DNA from: MED-G78 sp964546275
GTDB lineage: Bacteria > Pseudomonadota > Gammaproteobacteria > Magnimaribacterales > D2472
NCBI GenBank assembly: GCA_964546275.1
Contig: CAZJJG010000011.1
Span: 1 to 38,577 of the forward strand
Length of the DNA: 38,577 nucleotides
Reading direction: 5' to 3'
The notes beneath the pieces are model-generated. The model was not told the origin of the DNA. It searched no databases and saw nothing but the letters and a program-made list of their open reading frames with translations. Position 1 is the first letter of the stretch. The number at the start of each line of letters is the position of its first letter. Positions 7,088 through 14,968 of the stretch are shown here, one piece after another. A program made the translations under genes and the position numbers.

Positions 7088-7442
7088 TATATTTGATGAG
7101 CCTATTGAAGAGTGCTGTTCTAATCCTATTACTGGATATTTTAGAGATGGTTTTTGTCATACAGATACGTTAGATAGAGGTCTGCATATAGTTTGCTCTT
7201 TAATCACTTCAGATTTTTTAAGCTTCTCAAAAGCAAGAGGTAATGATTTATCGACACCAAGACCAGAATTTAATTTTCCAGGTTTAAAAGAGGGCGATTC
7301 ATGGTGCGTATGCGCTGAAAGATGGAAAGAGGCATATGAACATGGTTTTGCCCCTAAAGTTTTTTTAAAGAGAACTCATAAAAAAGCATCGATGATAATT
7401 GATCTAGATATTCTTAAAGAATATGCAGTAGATCTTAATTAG
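7074..7442 (+). CDS. DUF2237 family protein
   Basis: A 122-residue soluble protein that matches DUF2237 closely. It has P-I-E-E-C-C-S-N-P-I-T-G-Y-F-R-D-G-F-C at the N-terminus. It continues with F-L-x-F-S-K-A-R-G-N-D-L-S-T-P-R-P-E-F and F-P-G-L-K-E-G-D-S-W-C-V-C-A-x-R-W-x-E-A. The many conserved cysteines suggest metal or thiol chemistry, but the family function is not known. The frame is open further upstream; I take the ATG at 7074 because family similarity begins about six residues after it. Confidence 0.92.
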   Translation: MKQNNIFDEPIEECCSNPITGYFRDGFCHTDTLDRGLHIVCSLITSDFLSFSKARGNDLSTPRPEFNFPGLKEGDSWCVCAERWKEAYEHGFAPKVFLKRTHKKASMIIDLDILKEYAVDLN

Positions 7443-7458
7443 ATAACTAATTTTTTTT
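7437..7458 (+). terminator. AT-rich stem-loop plus T-run between convergent genes
   Basis: AATTAG (7437-7442), loop ATAA, CTAATT (7447-7452) is a perfect 6-bp hairpin followed immediately by six more Ts. It has the shape of a rho-independent terminator for the plus strand, although the stem is weak. The arms contain the TAG stop of the DUF2237 gene and, on the other strand, the TAG stop of the convergent membrane-protein gene. Confidence 0.45.
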
Positions 7459-8043
7459 ATTTAAAGCAATAACAGCTTTGTAAATAAATGCTGGAAGAAT
7501 TAGCCAAGGAATTTGAGATTGCAGCATAAGAGTTCGATTATTAAATTCAAATAACACAGGATTTAGATAAGGGCCCAAAGGCGAGAGAGGTGCCCAAGAT
7601 AAGGCTTTACCTTCTGAAAGCTGGTCATGATAAAGAAACATCTCAACAAAAATATTTTGTCCGATACACCAAATCATTAAAACAGCGAATGCATCCCATC
7701 TCCACTTAGTAAAAACACTCAGATCTTTTTTAGCATAACGCCACATAATCCAAAGACCTCCCATAACTACTGCTCCTGCGTCACCAACTGAATTCATAAA
7801 CCAGTTAATATGCTTAGGAAGCCATGTATTAAGTGCATCAGATCTTCTTAAGTCAACAGAAACTCCATCTATCCATCCATAGGTAAACCATAACTCCCAC
7901 CCAAGAGCGCAAGCTAAAAATGCTCCTAAGTAGATACTTGGTACCCAATTTGGTAATTTTGATCGGTAAGTTGTAAATATAATAATTGGCAATATAACTG
8001 CTGTATATACAACAAATATTACTCTAGCTTCTTCTAATGACAT
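7447..8043 (-). CDS. Polytopic membrane protein (198 aa), unknown
   Basis: About five hydrophobic segments are visible: residues 8-24, 36-56, 88-103, 117-135 and 178-193. Conserved-looking polar and aromatic features lie in the loops (G-W-E-L-W-F-T-Y-G-W, H-I-N-W-F-M-N-S-V-G-D-A-G). That points to a substrate- or cofactor-handling integral membrane protein rather than a simple anchor. I do not recognise the family. The start at 8043 has no clear Shine-Dalgarno. It is divergent from the crotonase gene, with a ~97-base promoter-bearing gap. Confidence 0.7.
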   Translation of the reverse strand: MSLEEARVIFVVYTAVILPIIIFTTYRSKLPNWVPSIYLGAFLACALGWELWFTYGWIDGVSVDLRRSDALNTWLPKHINWFMNSVGDAGAVVMGGLWIMWRYAKKDLSVFTKWRWDAFAVLMIWCIGQNIFVEMFLYHDQLSEGKALSWAPLSPLGPYLNPVLFEFNNRTLMLQSQIPWLILPAFIYKAVIALNKKN

Positions 8044-8140
8044 CCCGATAGACTAAACTGTTTTAGTAATTTTTTAAACAATTTATAGATGATGATATGA
8101 AATGTATTATATTATCTAAACTAAAATTATCGGATTAATT

Positions 8141-8815
8141 ATGGAAAAACAATTAGCAACTCTAACAAAACATAATGATGTTTCTATTATTACTCTTGAT
8201 GATGGCAAGGCAAATGTTTTCTCACACGCTATGCTTATTGCGGTAAATGAATGTTTAAAAGAAGTTCCTAAAGATAAAGGTTCACTTGTTTTAGCAGGAA
8301 GAGATGGCATCTTCTCTGGAGGTTTTGATTTGAAGACTCTTGGATCAGGAGATGTAGACGCAATTATAAAAATGGTTCAACTTGGATATGAAACTTTGTT
8401 AATGTTGTATTCTTTTCCAAGACCAGTAGTTGCTGCTGTTTCTGGTCATTCTGTAGCTATGGGTATTTTTATAACCTGTTGTGCTGATTACAGGATAGCT
8501 CTTGAAGGTAATTATATTTGCCAAGCTAATGAAGTTAGAAATAATATGGATATTCCAATTCAATTAATGGAAATAGTTAAAGCTAGAGTAAATAAGAAAT
8601 ACTTTTATAGGGCTGTTCTTCATGGCGATCCTTTAACTATGGATCAATCAGTCGAGGCTGGCTATTTAGATGAGCTAACTTCTCCTGAAAACTTTATGAC
8701 TAGAGTTCTTGAAAAAGCTGAGGATTTAGCTACTATCGGACATCCTTTTTACGAAAGAACTAAGAATGTAGCTCAAAAAGATGTTGTTGCTAGAATTAAG
8801 GAAGCTATAACCTAA
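8141..8815 (+). CDS. Crotonase / enoyl-CoA hydratase-isomerase family protein
   Basis: A 224-residue crotonase-fold protein. The oxyanion-hole segments are recognisable: G-I-F-S-G-G-F-D-L-K at about 56-65 and A-A-V-S-G-H-S-V-A-M-G near 98-108. These bind the CoA thioester in the cytoplasm. An acidic residue follows at Q-A-N-E (E131). The chain is shorter than typical ~260-residue hydratases, and the exact reaction is uncertain; hydratase, isomerase or hydrolase are all possible. The weak ribosome site and the divergent neighbour suggest its own promoter. Its stop overlaps the next, convergent gene by 4 bases. Confidence 0.88.
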   Translation: MEKQLATLTKHNDVSIITLDDGKANVFSHAMLIAVNECLKEVPKDKGSLVLAGRDGIFSGGFDLKTLGSGDVDAIIKMVQLGYETLLMLYSFPRPVVAAVSGHSVAMGIFITCCADYRIALEGNYICQANEVRNNMDIPIQLMEIVKARVNKKYFYRAVLHGDPLTMDQSVEAGYLDELTSPENFMTRVLEKAEDLATIGHPFYERTKNVAQKDVVARIKEAIT

Positions 8816-9498
8816 CCTAAGAAATCTTCGTACGTAAAATATTGAACTCCAGTACTATTCTTATTTAAATTATTCACTATTGATCTAGCTAACACATCAA
8901 TATCTACCCCTTTATATGGAGTTAATGGGCCGACCATAAAAGGCTTAGGTAGGATGCTTATATATTCTCCAACTAGCACATCAAATCTGTATGAATCTTT
9001 AGCTTTTTCCCATTCTATTCTTCCACACATATGAGCAGGCCTGAAAATATTTGTTGATTCAAAATCCATATTTATTATCTCCTCTTCAACTTGACCCTTG
9101 GTTTTTAAATAAGTATTAAGAGAATCTGAGTTGGCTCCAACAGCTGACACTATTGATATATTTTTAATACCTGATTTTTTTGCTGCTCTAGCAAGATTTA
9201 TAACAAGCTCTTTATCTGTTTTGATGAATTTAGATCTATTTTTATTTTTAATATAAATTAACTCCCATAATTTTAACGGAGTTCCAAGACATATAACCAG
9301 ATGATCTGAATGTGGCATTTCAGTTTCTAAATGTAATGACTCAAAATCAAACAATTGATTTATTACATTAGCAGGAAGGTCTTGAGGTGTTTTTCTAGAT
9401 AATGTTGTTAATTCAAAATCACGACGCGAAATCTCTTGCATCACATGATTGCCAGCAAATCCGGATGAGCCAATTAAAAGTATTTTTTGTTTATCCAT
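8812..9498 (-). CDS. NAD(P)-binding Rossmann-fold oxidoreductase/epimerase-like
   Basis: A 228-residue atypical short-chain dehydrogenase-like protein with a nucleotide-binding loop G-S-S-G-F-A-G (10-16). The S-I-V-S-A-V-G-A motif follows, then Y-L-K-T-K-G-Q-V-E, in which Y-x-x-x-K is the usual catalytic pair, and then I-F-R-P-A-H-M-C-G. This resembles the HTATIP2/NmrA-like atypical SDR group. Such proteins are oxidoreductases or redox sensors; the substrate is not evident. The ATG at 9498 is divergent from the TetR gene, so it could be a target of that regulator. Confidence 0.85.
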   Translation of the reverse strand: MDKQKILLIGSSGFAGNHVMQEISRRDFELTTLSRKTPQDLPANVINQLFDFESLHLETEMPHSDHLVICLGTPLKLWELIYIKNKNRSKFIKTDKELVINLARAAKKSGIKNISIVSAVGANSDSLNTYLKTKGQVEEEIINMDFESTNIFRPAHMCGRIEWEKAKDSYRFDVLVGEYISILPKPFMVGPLTPYKGVDIDVLARSIVNNLNKNSTGVQYFTYEDFLG

Positions 9499-9585
9499 AT
9501 TTTAAATAGTGTGAATTATTTATTAATTATAAATGCTAGATAACAATTTTGAGACATATCAGATATAGATAAGTAAAATATATTA

Positions 9586-10191
9586 ATGGTTATTGATACA
9601 ACTAATTTCTTTTTAAATATAAATGCTGATATAAGCAAAAAAGAAAAAACTCAATTAAGGCTTATTGATGCAGCAATTGAATTGCTATATGAAAAAGGCT
9701 TTCACGGCTCATCTGTCAAGGAAATTGCAGAAAGAGCATCTGTATCAAATGGAACTTTCTATAATTACTTTGTAGATAAAGAAGATATCTATTCTTCAGC
9801 ATCAATCTATATAAGCAGAATAATGATTATTGAGATTAATGAAAAAAAGAAACAATTTGTAAGATCAGACGAAGTGTTAAAAGCAGGACACATGGGTTTT
9901 ATTAATTTTTTAGCTTCACGTCCTAAATGGGCAGCAGTCCTTATTCAAAGCCAAAGAGGGCACTATGCCTTAGATGTCTGGAGTTTAAATAGAAGAAGAC
10001 TATCAGCAGATGTAAAAAGAGGGATTAAAGATGATTATTTTTCTATTAAGTTCGATTCATTTCTGATTGATCAAATTATGCAAATTGCTCTTCACTCTAT
10101 AGGTCAACAAATAATTCATGGTCCCAGTAAAAATCTTACTAACAAAGCTAGTGTAGCTATTATGAGGTTATTAAAATATGTCGATGCTTAA
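9586..10191 (+). CDS. TetR/AcrR family transcriptional regulator
   Basis: A 201-residue regulator with an N-terminal helix-turn-helix. The segment L-I-D-A-A-I-E-L-L-Y-E-K-G-F is followed by V-K-E-I-A-E-R-A-S-V-S-N-G-T-F-Y-N-Y-F (about 44-62), the TetR DNA-binding signature. The C-terminal ligand domain is not diagnostic. It heads a run of plus-strand genes and overlaps the thioesterase gene by 14 bases. It is divergent from the Rossmann oxidoreductase. By analogy with FadR- and PsrA-type TetR proteins it may sense an acyl or hydrophobic ligand, but that is inference from its neighbours. Confidence 0.93.
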   Translation: MVIDTTNFFLNINADISKKEKTQLRLIDAAIELLYEKGFHGSSVKEIAERASVSNGTFYNYFVDKEDIYSSASIYISRIMIIEINEKKKQFVRSDEVLKAGHMGFINFLASRPKWAAVLIQSQRGHYALDVWSLNRRRLSADVKRGIKDDYFSIKFDSFLIDQIMQIALHSIGQQIIHGPSKNLTNKASVAIMRLLKYVDA

Positions 10192-10597
10192 AGAAACACT
10201 CCAAAAATTTATTGAAAATAAACCTGAATTTTTAAATATTCTAGGTTTTGAAGACTGTTCATTCGATGAGCATAATGAGATATATACATGTATTTTTAAT
10301 CCACCAATATCATTAACGCATTCTAACGGAACTATTGTGCAAGGTGGTTTTGTTGCCGGCATGCTTGATTCAGCAATGGCTCAATATATTTTAAATTTGC
10401 ATGAATTTAAAGTTAACCCACTTTCACTAGATCTAGATATAAAATATCTTTTACCTTGTCGGCCAGGGAGGGTTGAAGCAAAAGCTAAAATTCTTAAGAT
10501 GGGCAGAAGTATTGCCTTTACAACAGCTGAGCTTTTCCAGGATGGTAATTTGATAGCTACAGCTTCATCTACAAATAAACTAATAAGATACGAGTGA
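10178..10597 (+). CDS. PaaI-like hotdog-fold thioesterase
   Basis: A 139-residue single hotdog domain. The core T-H-S-N-G-T-I-V-Q-G-G-F-V-A-G-M-L-D-S-A-M-A corresponds to the PaaI pattern of a residue pair before the central helix, then G-G-x-x-A-x-x-x-D. A paired strand follows (S-L-D-L-D-I-K-Y-L). Family members hydrolyse acyl-CoA or aryl-CoA thioesters in the cytoplasm. GAGG lies nine bases before the ATG, inside the end of the TetR gene, consistent with coupled translation. Confidence 0.88.
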   Translation: MSMLKETLQKFIENKPEFLNILGFEDCSFDEHNEIYTCIFNPPISLTHSNGTIVQGGFVAGMLDSAMAQYILNLHEFKVNPLSLDLDIKYLLPCRPGRVEAKAKILKMGRSIAFTTAELFQDGNLIATASSTNKLIRYE

Positions 10598-10634
10598 TTC
10601 ACATCATGTATATTTTTCATATATAATTTTTAGC

Positions 10635-11204
10635 ATGAATACTGAACAAGCTAGATTTACAACCATGATTGATGGTGTTGAGGATGATTATAGGATTATT
10701 GGAGAGCATGGTCGTGAAAATATGCTTACCCTGTCTGGAAGATTAGTTGAACACCTTAACTTATTAAAAGGGGATACTGGTGGCTTTGCTGTTGATAGAC
10801 TTACTCATTGCTTACAAACCGCTACAAGAGCTCACAAAGATGGAAGAGATAATGAGTATGTTGTTTGTGCTTTACTCCATGATATTGGTGATACTCTCGG
10901 TCCTGCTAATCATGCTGATATTGCTGCAACTATTTTAGAGCCATATGTTTCAGAAGAAAATCACTGGATAGTTAAACATCACGGTATTTTTCAGGGTTAT
11001 TATTTCTTTCATTTTTTAGGTCTAGATAAAAATATGCGAGATAAATATAAAGCTCATAAATATTTTAATAAGTGCGCCGAATTTTGCGCTAAATATGATC
11101 AAAATAGTTTCGATCCTAAATATGAATCTTACACATTAGATTTTTTTGTTCCTATGATCGAAGAAGTTTTTAAAGTACCAAAAAAATCAATTTACAGTAC
11201 CTAA
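10635..11204 (+). CDS. HD-domain protein with a dinuclear-metal ligand set (PhnZ/MIOX-like?)
   Basis: A 189-residue HD-fold protein. Ligands fit a two-metal HD site: H58 (L-T-H-C), H82-D83 (L-L-H-D-I-G-D), H93 (N-H-A-D-I-A), H115 or H116 (V-K-H-H-G), and D155 (K-Y-D-Q-N-S-F-D). The H58-to-H82 spacing of 24 equals that in the phosphonate oxygenase PhnZ (H34 to H58, from memory). The tyrosine and glutamate that PhnZ carries 10 and 7 residues before its first histidine are not present here. The protein may be a diiron oxygenase or a phosphohydrolase. It lies between a thioesterase and a DUF3089 hydrolase in the TetR-led run. Confidence 0.85.
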   Translation: MNTEQARFTTMIDGVEDDYRIIGEHGRENMLTLSGRLVEHLNLLKGDTGGFAVDRLTHCLQTATRAHKDGRDNEYVVCALLHDIGDTLGPANHADIAATILEPYVSEENHWIVKHHGIFQGYYFFHFLGLDKNMRDKYKAHKYFNKCAEFCAKYDQNSFDPKYESYTLDFFVPMIEEVFKVPKKSIYST

Positions 11205-11213
11205 GATTTAGTT

Positions 11214-12308
11214 ATGGATAAAGAAGAGCTTTATAAACTTCTTGAGCCTATAAAACCAACAGAGTCTTATAAAAATTCTGAGCATCCACAAAAACCAAAC
11301 TATTCATTAAACTATAACTGGATTGCACTTCCTCACATTAAAGGGCTGCAACATGAACTCCCAGGAAGTGAACATTCCTCTATTTTAAATACCTCAGAGG
11401 TAGATGTATTTTATATTCATCCAACAGGTTTTTTTGGTAAAGACTGGAACTGTAAAATTGATAAAAATATAGCTTCTTATGATAGAACTGAATTAATGAT
11501 GATTAGCCAAGCAAGCGCTTTTAATGAATCTTGTAATATCTATGCGCCTCACTATAGACAAGCGACATATTTTTCTTATTTTGATAAAAATGAAGATGGT
11601 TATATGGCGCATGATCTAGCGTATCAGGATGTAGAAGATGCTTTTGATTATTATTTAGAAAACTTTAACAATGGTAAGCCTTTTATTATTGCAGCTCATA
11701 GTCAGGGATCTTTACATGGCCAAAGACTTATTCATAACAAGATACAGAACTCTTACTTAAAAGATCAAATGATATGCGCCTACTTAGTAGGCTATATTAT
11801 TCCTGAAGATCATTTTGAAATATTATTTCCAAATTTAGAACTTTCCAAGACAGCAACAGATACAGGAACCATAATAACCTGGGCTAGTGTTATAGAGGGT
11901 CATGTAAGAAGCAGAGGGAAAACTATTCACTGGCTTCCCAGCGGATGGACAAAACAAGATATGGGGCAAAAAATAATCTCAACAAATCCAATTTCCTGGA
12001 CTCTTGATGACCAATGGCATAATTCGCTTAATAAGAATCTTGCTATTACTATAAAAGCTAATAATTATAATTTTGCAGATAGACTAGCTACAAAATATTC
12101 CGGATCTATTAAATCTATTATTCCATCAAGCATTCAAAATTTTGATTGCAGAATTAATTCTGACAATGGTTTATTGGAAACAAGAGGCGAACTTGCTTTT
12201 AAATTAAGAAAATTAGTCTTATCTGGAGATTTGCATAATTTTGATATTTCATTATTTTGGGGCTCACTTCGAGCTAATATAAAAGACCGAATTAATGCAT
12301 TTATTTAG
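11214..12308 (+). CDS. DUF3089 family alpha/beta hydrolase
   Basis: A 364-residue protein with the DUF3089 pattern. The start of the fold reads V-D-V-F-Y-I-H-P-T-G (63-72), followed by I-Y-A-P-H-Y-R-Q-A (109-117), a D-V-E-D-A-F-D-Y-Y-L segment, and the nucleophile elbow A-H-S-Q-G-S with S163. This is a lipase/esterase-like fold. The substrate is unknown, and no signal peptide is visible. It follows the HD gene by 9 bases and overlaps the next hydrolase gene by 14 bases, so the two hydrolases are probably co-translated. Confidence 0.88.
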   Translation: MDKEELYKLLEPIKPTESYKNSEHPQKPNYSLNYNWIALPHIKGLQHELPGSEHSSILNTSEVDVFYIHPTGFFGKDWNCKIDKNIASYDRTELMMISQASAFNESCNIYAPHYRQATYFSYFDKNEDGYMAHDLAYQDVEDAFDYYLENFNNGKPFIIAAHSQGSLHGQRLIHNKIQNSYLKDQMICAYLVGYIIPEDHFEILFPNLELSKTATDTGTIITWASVIEGHVRSRGKTIHWLPSGWTKQDMGQKIISTNPISWTLDDQWHNSLNKNLAITIKANNYNFADRLATKYSGSIKSIIPSSIQNFDCRINSDNGLLETRGELAFKLRKLVLSGDLHNFDISLFWGSLRANIKDRINAFI

Positions 12309-13263
12309 TACGCTTAAATATGTATTATTATTATTTATATTTGGAATTAACTTTCACGTGCAAACATTTGAAGAGGGCTACGCTAACAATAATGGAGTAG
12401 AAATATTCTATAGAGATTATGGGCCTGTTGGTGCTGAGCCTATTATTTTAGTCCAGGGTTTAGGAGGGCAATTAACTTTCTGGCCTGAAAATTTAATTGA
12501 TTTTTTGATAGAAAATAATTTTAGACCAATTGTTTATGATAATAGAGATATAGGACTTTCTTCAAAGTTTACAGGGGAGCCTAATTACATATCTGATTAT
12601 ATTAAATATGTATTAAGACTTCCTTTAAAATCAGAATATACCATTGATGATATGGCAGATGACGGTATTAGCATATTAGACACTTTAAATATTGATAAAG
12701 CTCATCTACTTGGTATGTCAATGGGTGGAATGATTGCTCAAATTATGGCATCTAATCATCCTGACAGAGTTAAATCCTTTACATTGATTGCATCTACAGC
12801 AGCTACACCAAGTCCTATTAATGGTCCAACTAAAGAGGTTAGAGACTTACTAATGGATAGATCTCAAAGTAAGAACGCTAGCTATGAGGCAAGATACAAA
12901 AGAACAGTTGAAATAATCTCTTTAATTGGGATGGAGGGGTATGATTTTAACACTCCTGAATTTAAAGAGTTTTCCATTAAGAATATGGAACGCTCTAAAG
13001 ACGATACTGGTTTTTCAAGACAACTACTTGCAATTCTAGCCTCAAAAAATAGATTTGAAAAAATAAGGTCTATTCAAATACCAACTCTAATTGTTCATGG
13101 AGAAGATGATCCTCTTCTTAAAGTAAAAAATGCCTATAAGATGCATTCATTAATCCCCAATAGTGAATTAATTATTATTAAGAATATGAGACACCTTATT
13201 GAGCCTCCTATATTTAAACAATTTGATGATAAACTGCTGAAGCATTTAATAACCAACTCATAA
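12295..13263 (+). CDS. Alpha/beta hydrolase, N-terminally anchored or exported
   Basis: A 322-residue alpha/beta hydrolase. An N-terminal hydrophobic stretch (about residues 6-20, T-L-K-Y-V-L-L-L-F-I-F) suggests a signal peptide or anchor. Catalytic elements are L-L-G-M-S-M-G-G with S142, V-H-G-E-D-D-P-L with D272, and M-R-H with H300, in canonical order. The N-D-R-D-I-G-L-S-S loop is typical of the epoxide-hydrolase/esterase-like subgroup. The substrate is unknown. The start overlaps the DUF3089 gene. Confidence 0.9.
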   Translation: MHLFSTLKYVLLLFIFGINFHVQTFEEGYANNNGVEIFYRDYGPVGAEPIILVQGLGGQLTFWPENLIDFLIENNFRPIVYDNRDIGLSSKFTGEPNYISDYIKYVLRLPLKSEYTIDDMADDGISILDTLNIDKAHLLGMSMGGMIAQIMASNHPDRVKSFTLIASTAATPSPINGPTKEVRDLLMDRSQSKNASYEARYKRTVEIISLIGMEGYDFNTPEFKEFSIKNMERSKDDTGFSRQLLAILASKNRFEKIRSIQIPTLIVHGEDDPLLKVKNAYKMHSLIPNSELIIIKNMRHLIEPPIFKQFDDKLLKHLITNS

Positions 13264-13273
13264 AATAATCCAA

Positions 13274-14668
13274 ATGTTATCTACTGCCCTAAAACGTAAT
13301 TACGCCATTGGTGCTGCTGCAAATGGAGTTAAGACGGACATGTTTACATTCTTTCTTTTATTTTTTTATACAAATATTGCTGGTCTTGAACCTGCATTGG
13401 CAGGATTAGCTATCTTATGTGCCCTGTGTGTAGATGCTATTACTGACCCATTGATGGGAACTATTACCGATAGAACCAATTCAAGGTGGGGTAGAAGACA
13501 TCCTTATATGTTTATTTCGTTTATACCTCTAACAATAGGCTATATTCTTCTATTTCTTCCAACGCCAAATTGGGATGTTACTCAGACTGGTTTATTTTTA
13601 TGGATGGTCAGCTTCACTATTCTAACAAGATTAGGAATGACATTATTTGATATCCCTCATAGAGGTTTAGGTGCTGAATTATCAAAAGATTACGAAGAGC
13701 GTGCTCTGGTCATGTCATGGAGAGAATTATTTGGCTGGTTAGCTGGCCTAACTAATGCATTTCTAGGATATTTTATATTTTTTAGAGCAACTCCTGAATT
13801 TGAGAGAGGAATGTTAAATCCTGAGGCTTACTTACCTTTTGCATTTGCAGGAGCTTTAATGATGGTTGCGTCTATATTATGGTCATCATCAACAACTCTA
13901 GAAACTGGTAAACATTTATCAAAATGGGAAGGATCTATTAAATTAAAAGATATTTTTTTAGAGCTTAAATTAGCACTCTCAAATAAGTCTTTTATCAGAT
14001 TATTTTTTATAAATCTTACTCTTGCTATAGCATGGGGCTTAGGTAACTCTTTGACCTTATACGTTAATACTTTCTTTTGGGAATTTACTTCTGTACAAAT
14101 AACAGCATTCTTGCCTGTATATGCTTTCTGCTCTTTTTTAAGCTTCTCGCTTACACCAAGATTAATCAAAAAATATGATAAAAAATATATTGTTTTAGTT
14201 TGCTTAGCATTTGTTGCATTTTTTACAATCATGCCTTTTGCATTTTATAACTTTGGTTTAACGCCAGAAAAAGGCTCTTGGGGGTTAATTCTTTTCCTTT
14301 CATCATTTCTTATATTTGGTCTGACATTTAATATTATTGGAATAATGACTAGAGACTCAATGTTGGGAGATATTAGCGATGAAGTTGAATTAGAAACAGG
14401 TAAGCGTCAAGAAGGTATTCTTTATGCTGCTGTTTCATTCATGCAAAAGGTTAACTCTGGTTTAGGAAGCTTTACAGCTGGAATGGTTCTAACTTATATA
14501 GGTTTTAAAGGCTCTCAAAGCACATCTGACGAAGTCTACTCTTTAATTGTTGTCCAAGGTCCAGTTGTTGCATGTCTTCTCATAATTCCAGCTTTTATGG
14601 TCTACAGATATAAAATTACACGAGAAAGGCATGCTGAAATCATCGGCGCCTTAAAGGCTAGTCAATAG
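13274..14668 (+). CDS. MFS transporter of the GPH (glycoside-pentoside-hexuronide:cation) type
   Basis: A 464-residue, 12-helix transporter. The D-A-I-T-D-P-L-M-G-T-I-T-D-R-T segment (about 53-67) and the following S-R-W-G-R-R-H-P-Y are the hallmark of MFS_2/GPH symporters. Sugar import is known for characterised members, but many marine GPH relatives carry other solutes, including terpenoid and lipid-like ones. It starts 10 bases after the alpha/beta hydrolase, which suggests uptake of the substrate processed by the upstream enzymes. The paired hydrolases argue for an ester- or glycoside-type substrate, by inference only. Confidence 0.9.
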   Translation: MLSTALKRNYAIGAAANGVKTDMFTFFLLFFYTNIAGLEPALAGLAILCALCVDAITDPLMGTITDRTNSRWGRRHPYMFISFIPLTIGYILLFLPTPNWDVTQTGLFLWMVSFTILTRLGMTLFDIPHRGLGAELSKDYEERALVMSWRELFGWLAGLTNAFLGYFIFFRATPEFERGMLNPEAYLPFAFAGALMMVASILWSSSTTLETGKHLSKWEGSIKLKDIFLELKLALSNKSFIRLFFINLTLAIAWGLGNSLTLYVNTFFWEFTSVQITAFLPVYAFCSFLSFSLTPRLIKKYDKKYIVLVCLAFVAFFTIMPFAFYNFGLTPEKGSWGLILFLSSFLIFGLTFNIIGIMTRDSMLGDISDEVELETGKRQEGILYAAVSFMQKVNSGLGSFTAGMVLTYIGFKGSQSTSDEVYSLIVVQGPVVACLLIIPAFMVYRYKITRERHAEIIGALKASQ

Positions 14669-14716
14669 ATTAAATAAATATATCTATCTTTCTTCATTTC
14701 CAATAAAATCATATCC

Positions 14717-14968
14717 ATGAAAATAACAGACAATATTATTATAATTCCATGGATATTTGGTTTTATAAACGCTTTCAATCCATTCACTAATATTTTTATA
14801 TTCTGGTTAATCACTATTATTTTTTATGGATTAATTGCTGCTCATATTATTGAATGCATTGTCTTTAGAAAAAAAATTATTAATAGCCCTAGTGGAGCTT
14901 TAATGGGTTTTATTCTTACCTTGATATACGGCGTTTTATATTTAAAAACTTTTAGCAAAGATAGTTAA
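14717..14968 (+). CDS. DUF1145-like small membrane protein
   Basis: An 83-residue protein with three hydrophobic segments (about 5-20, 27-50 and 57-75). The N-terminal N-A-F-N-P-F-T-N-I-F, the central A-H-I-I-E-C, and the last helix containing F-I-L-T-L-I-Y-G-V-L-Y resemble the DUF1145/YhhL family of gammaproteobacterial inner-membrane proteins. Their function is unknown. Its stop overlaps the MATE gene's ATG by one base, so the two are probably coupled. Confidence 0.6.
   Translation: MKITDNIIIIPWIFGFINAFNPFTNIFIFWLITIIFYGLIAAHIIECIVFRKKIINSPSGALMGFILTLIYGVLYLKTFSKDS

Noticed and set aside
13828..14232. 134-codon open frame on the minus strand
   Set aside because: Lies wholly antisense to the GPH-type symporter, which has clear family motifs; the antisense product has no recognisable pattern and an unusual composition.
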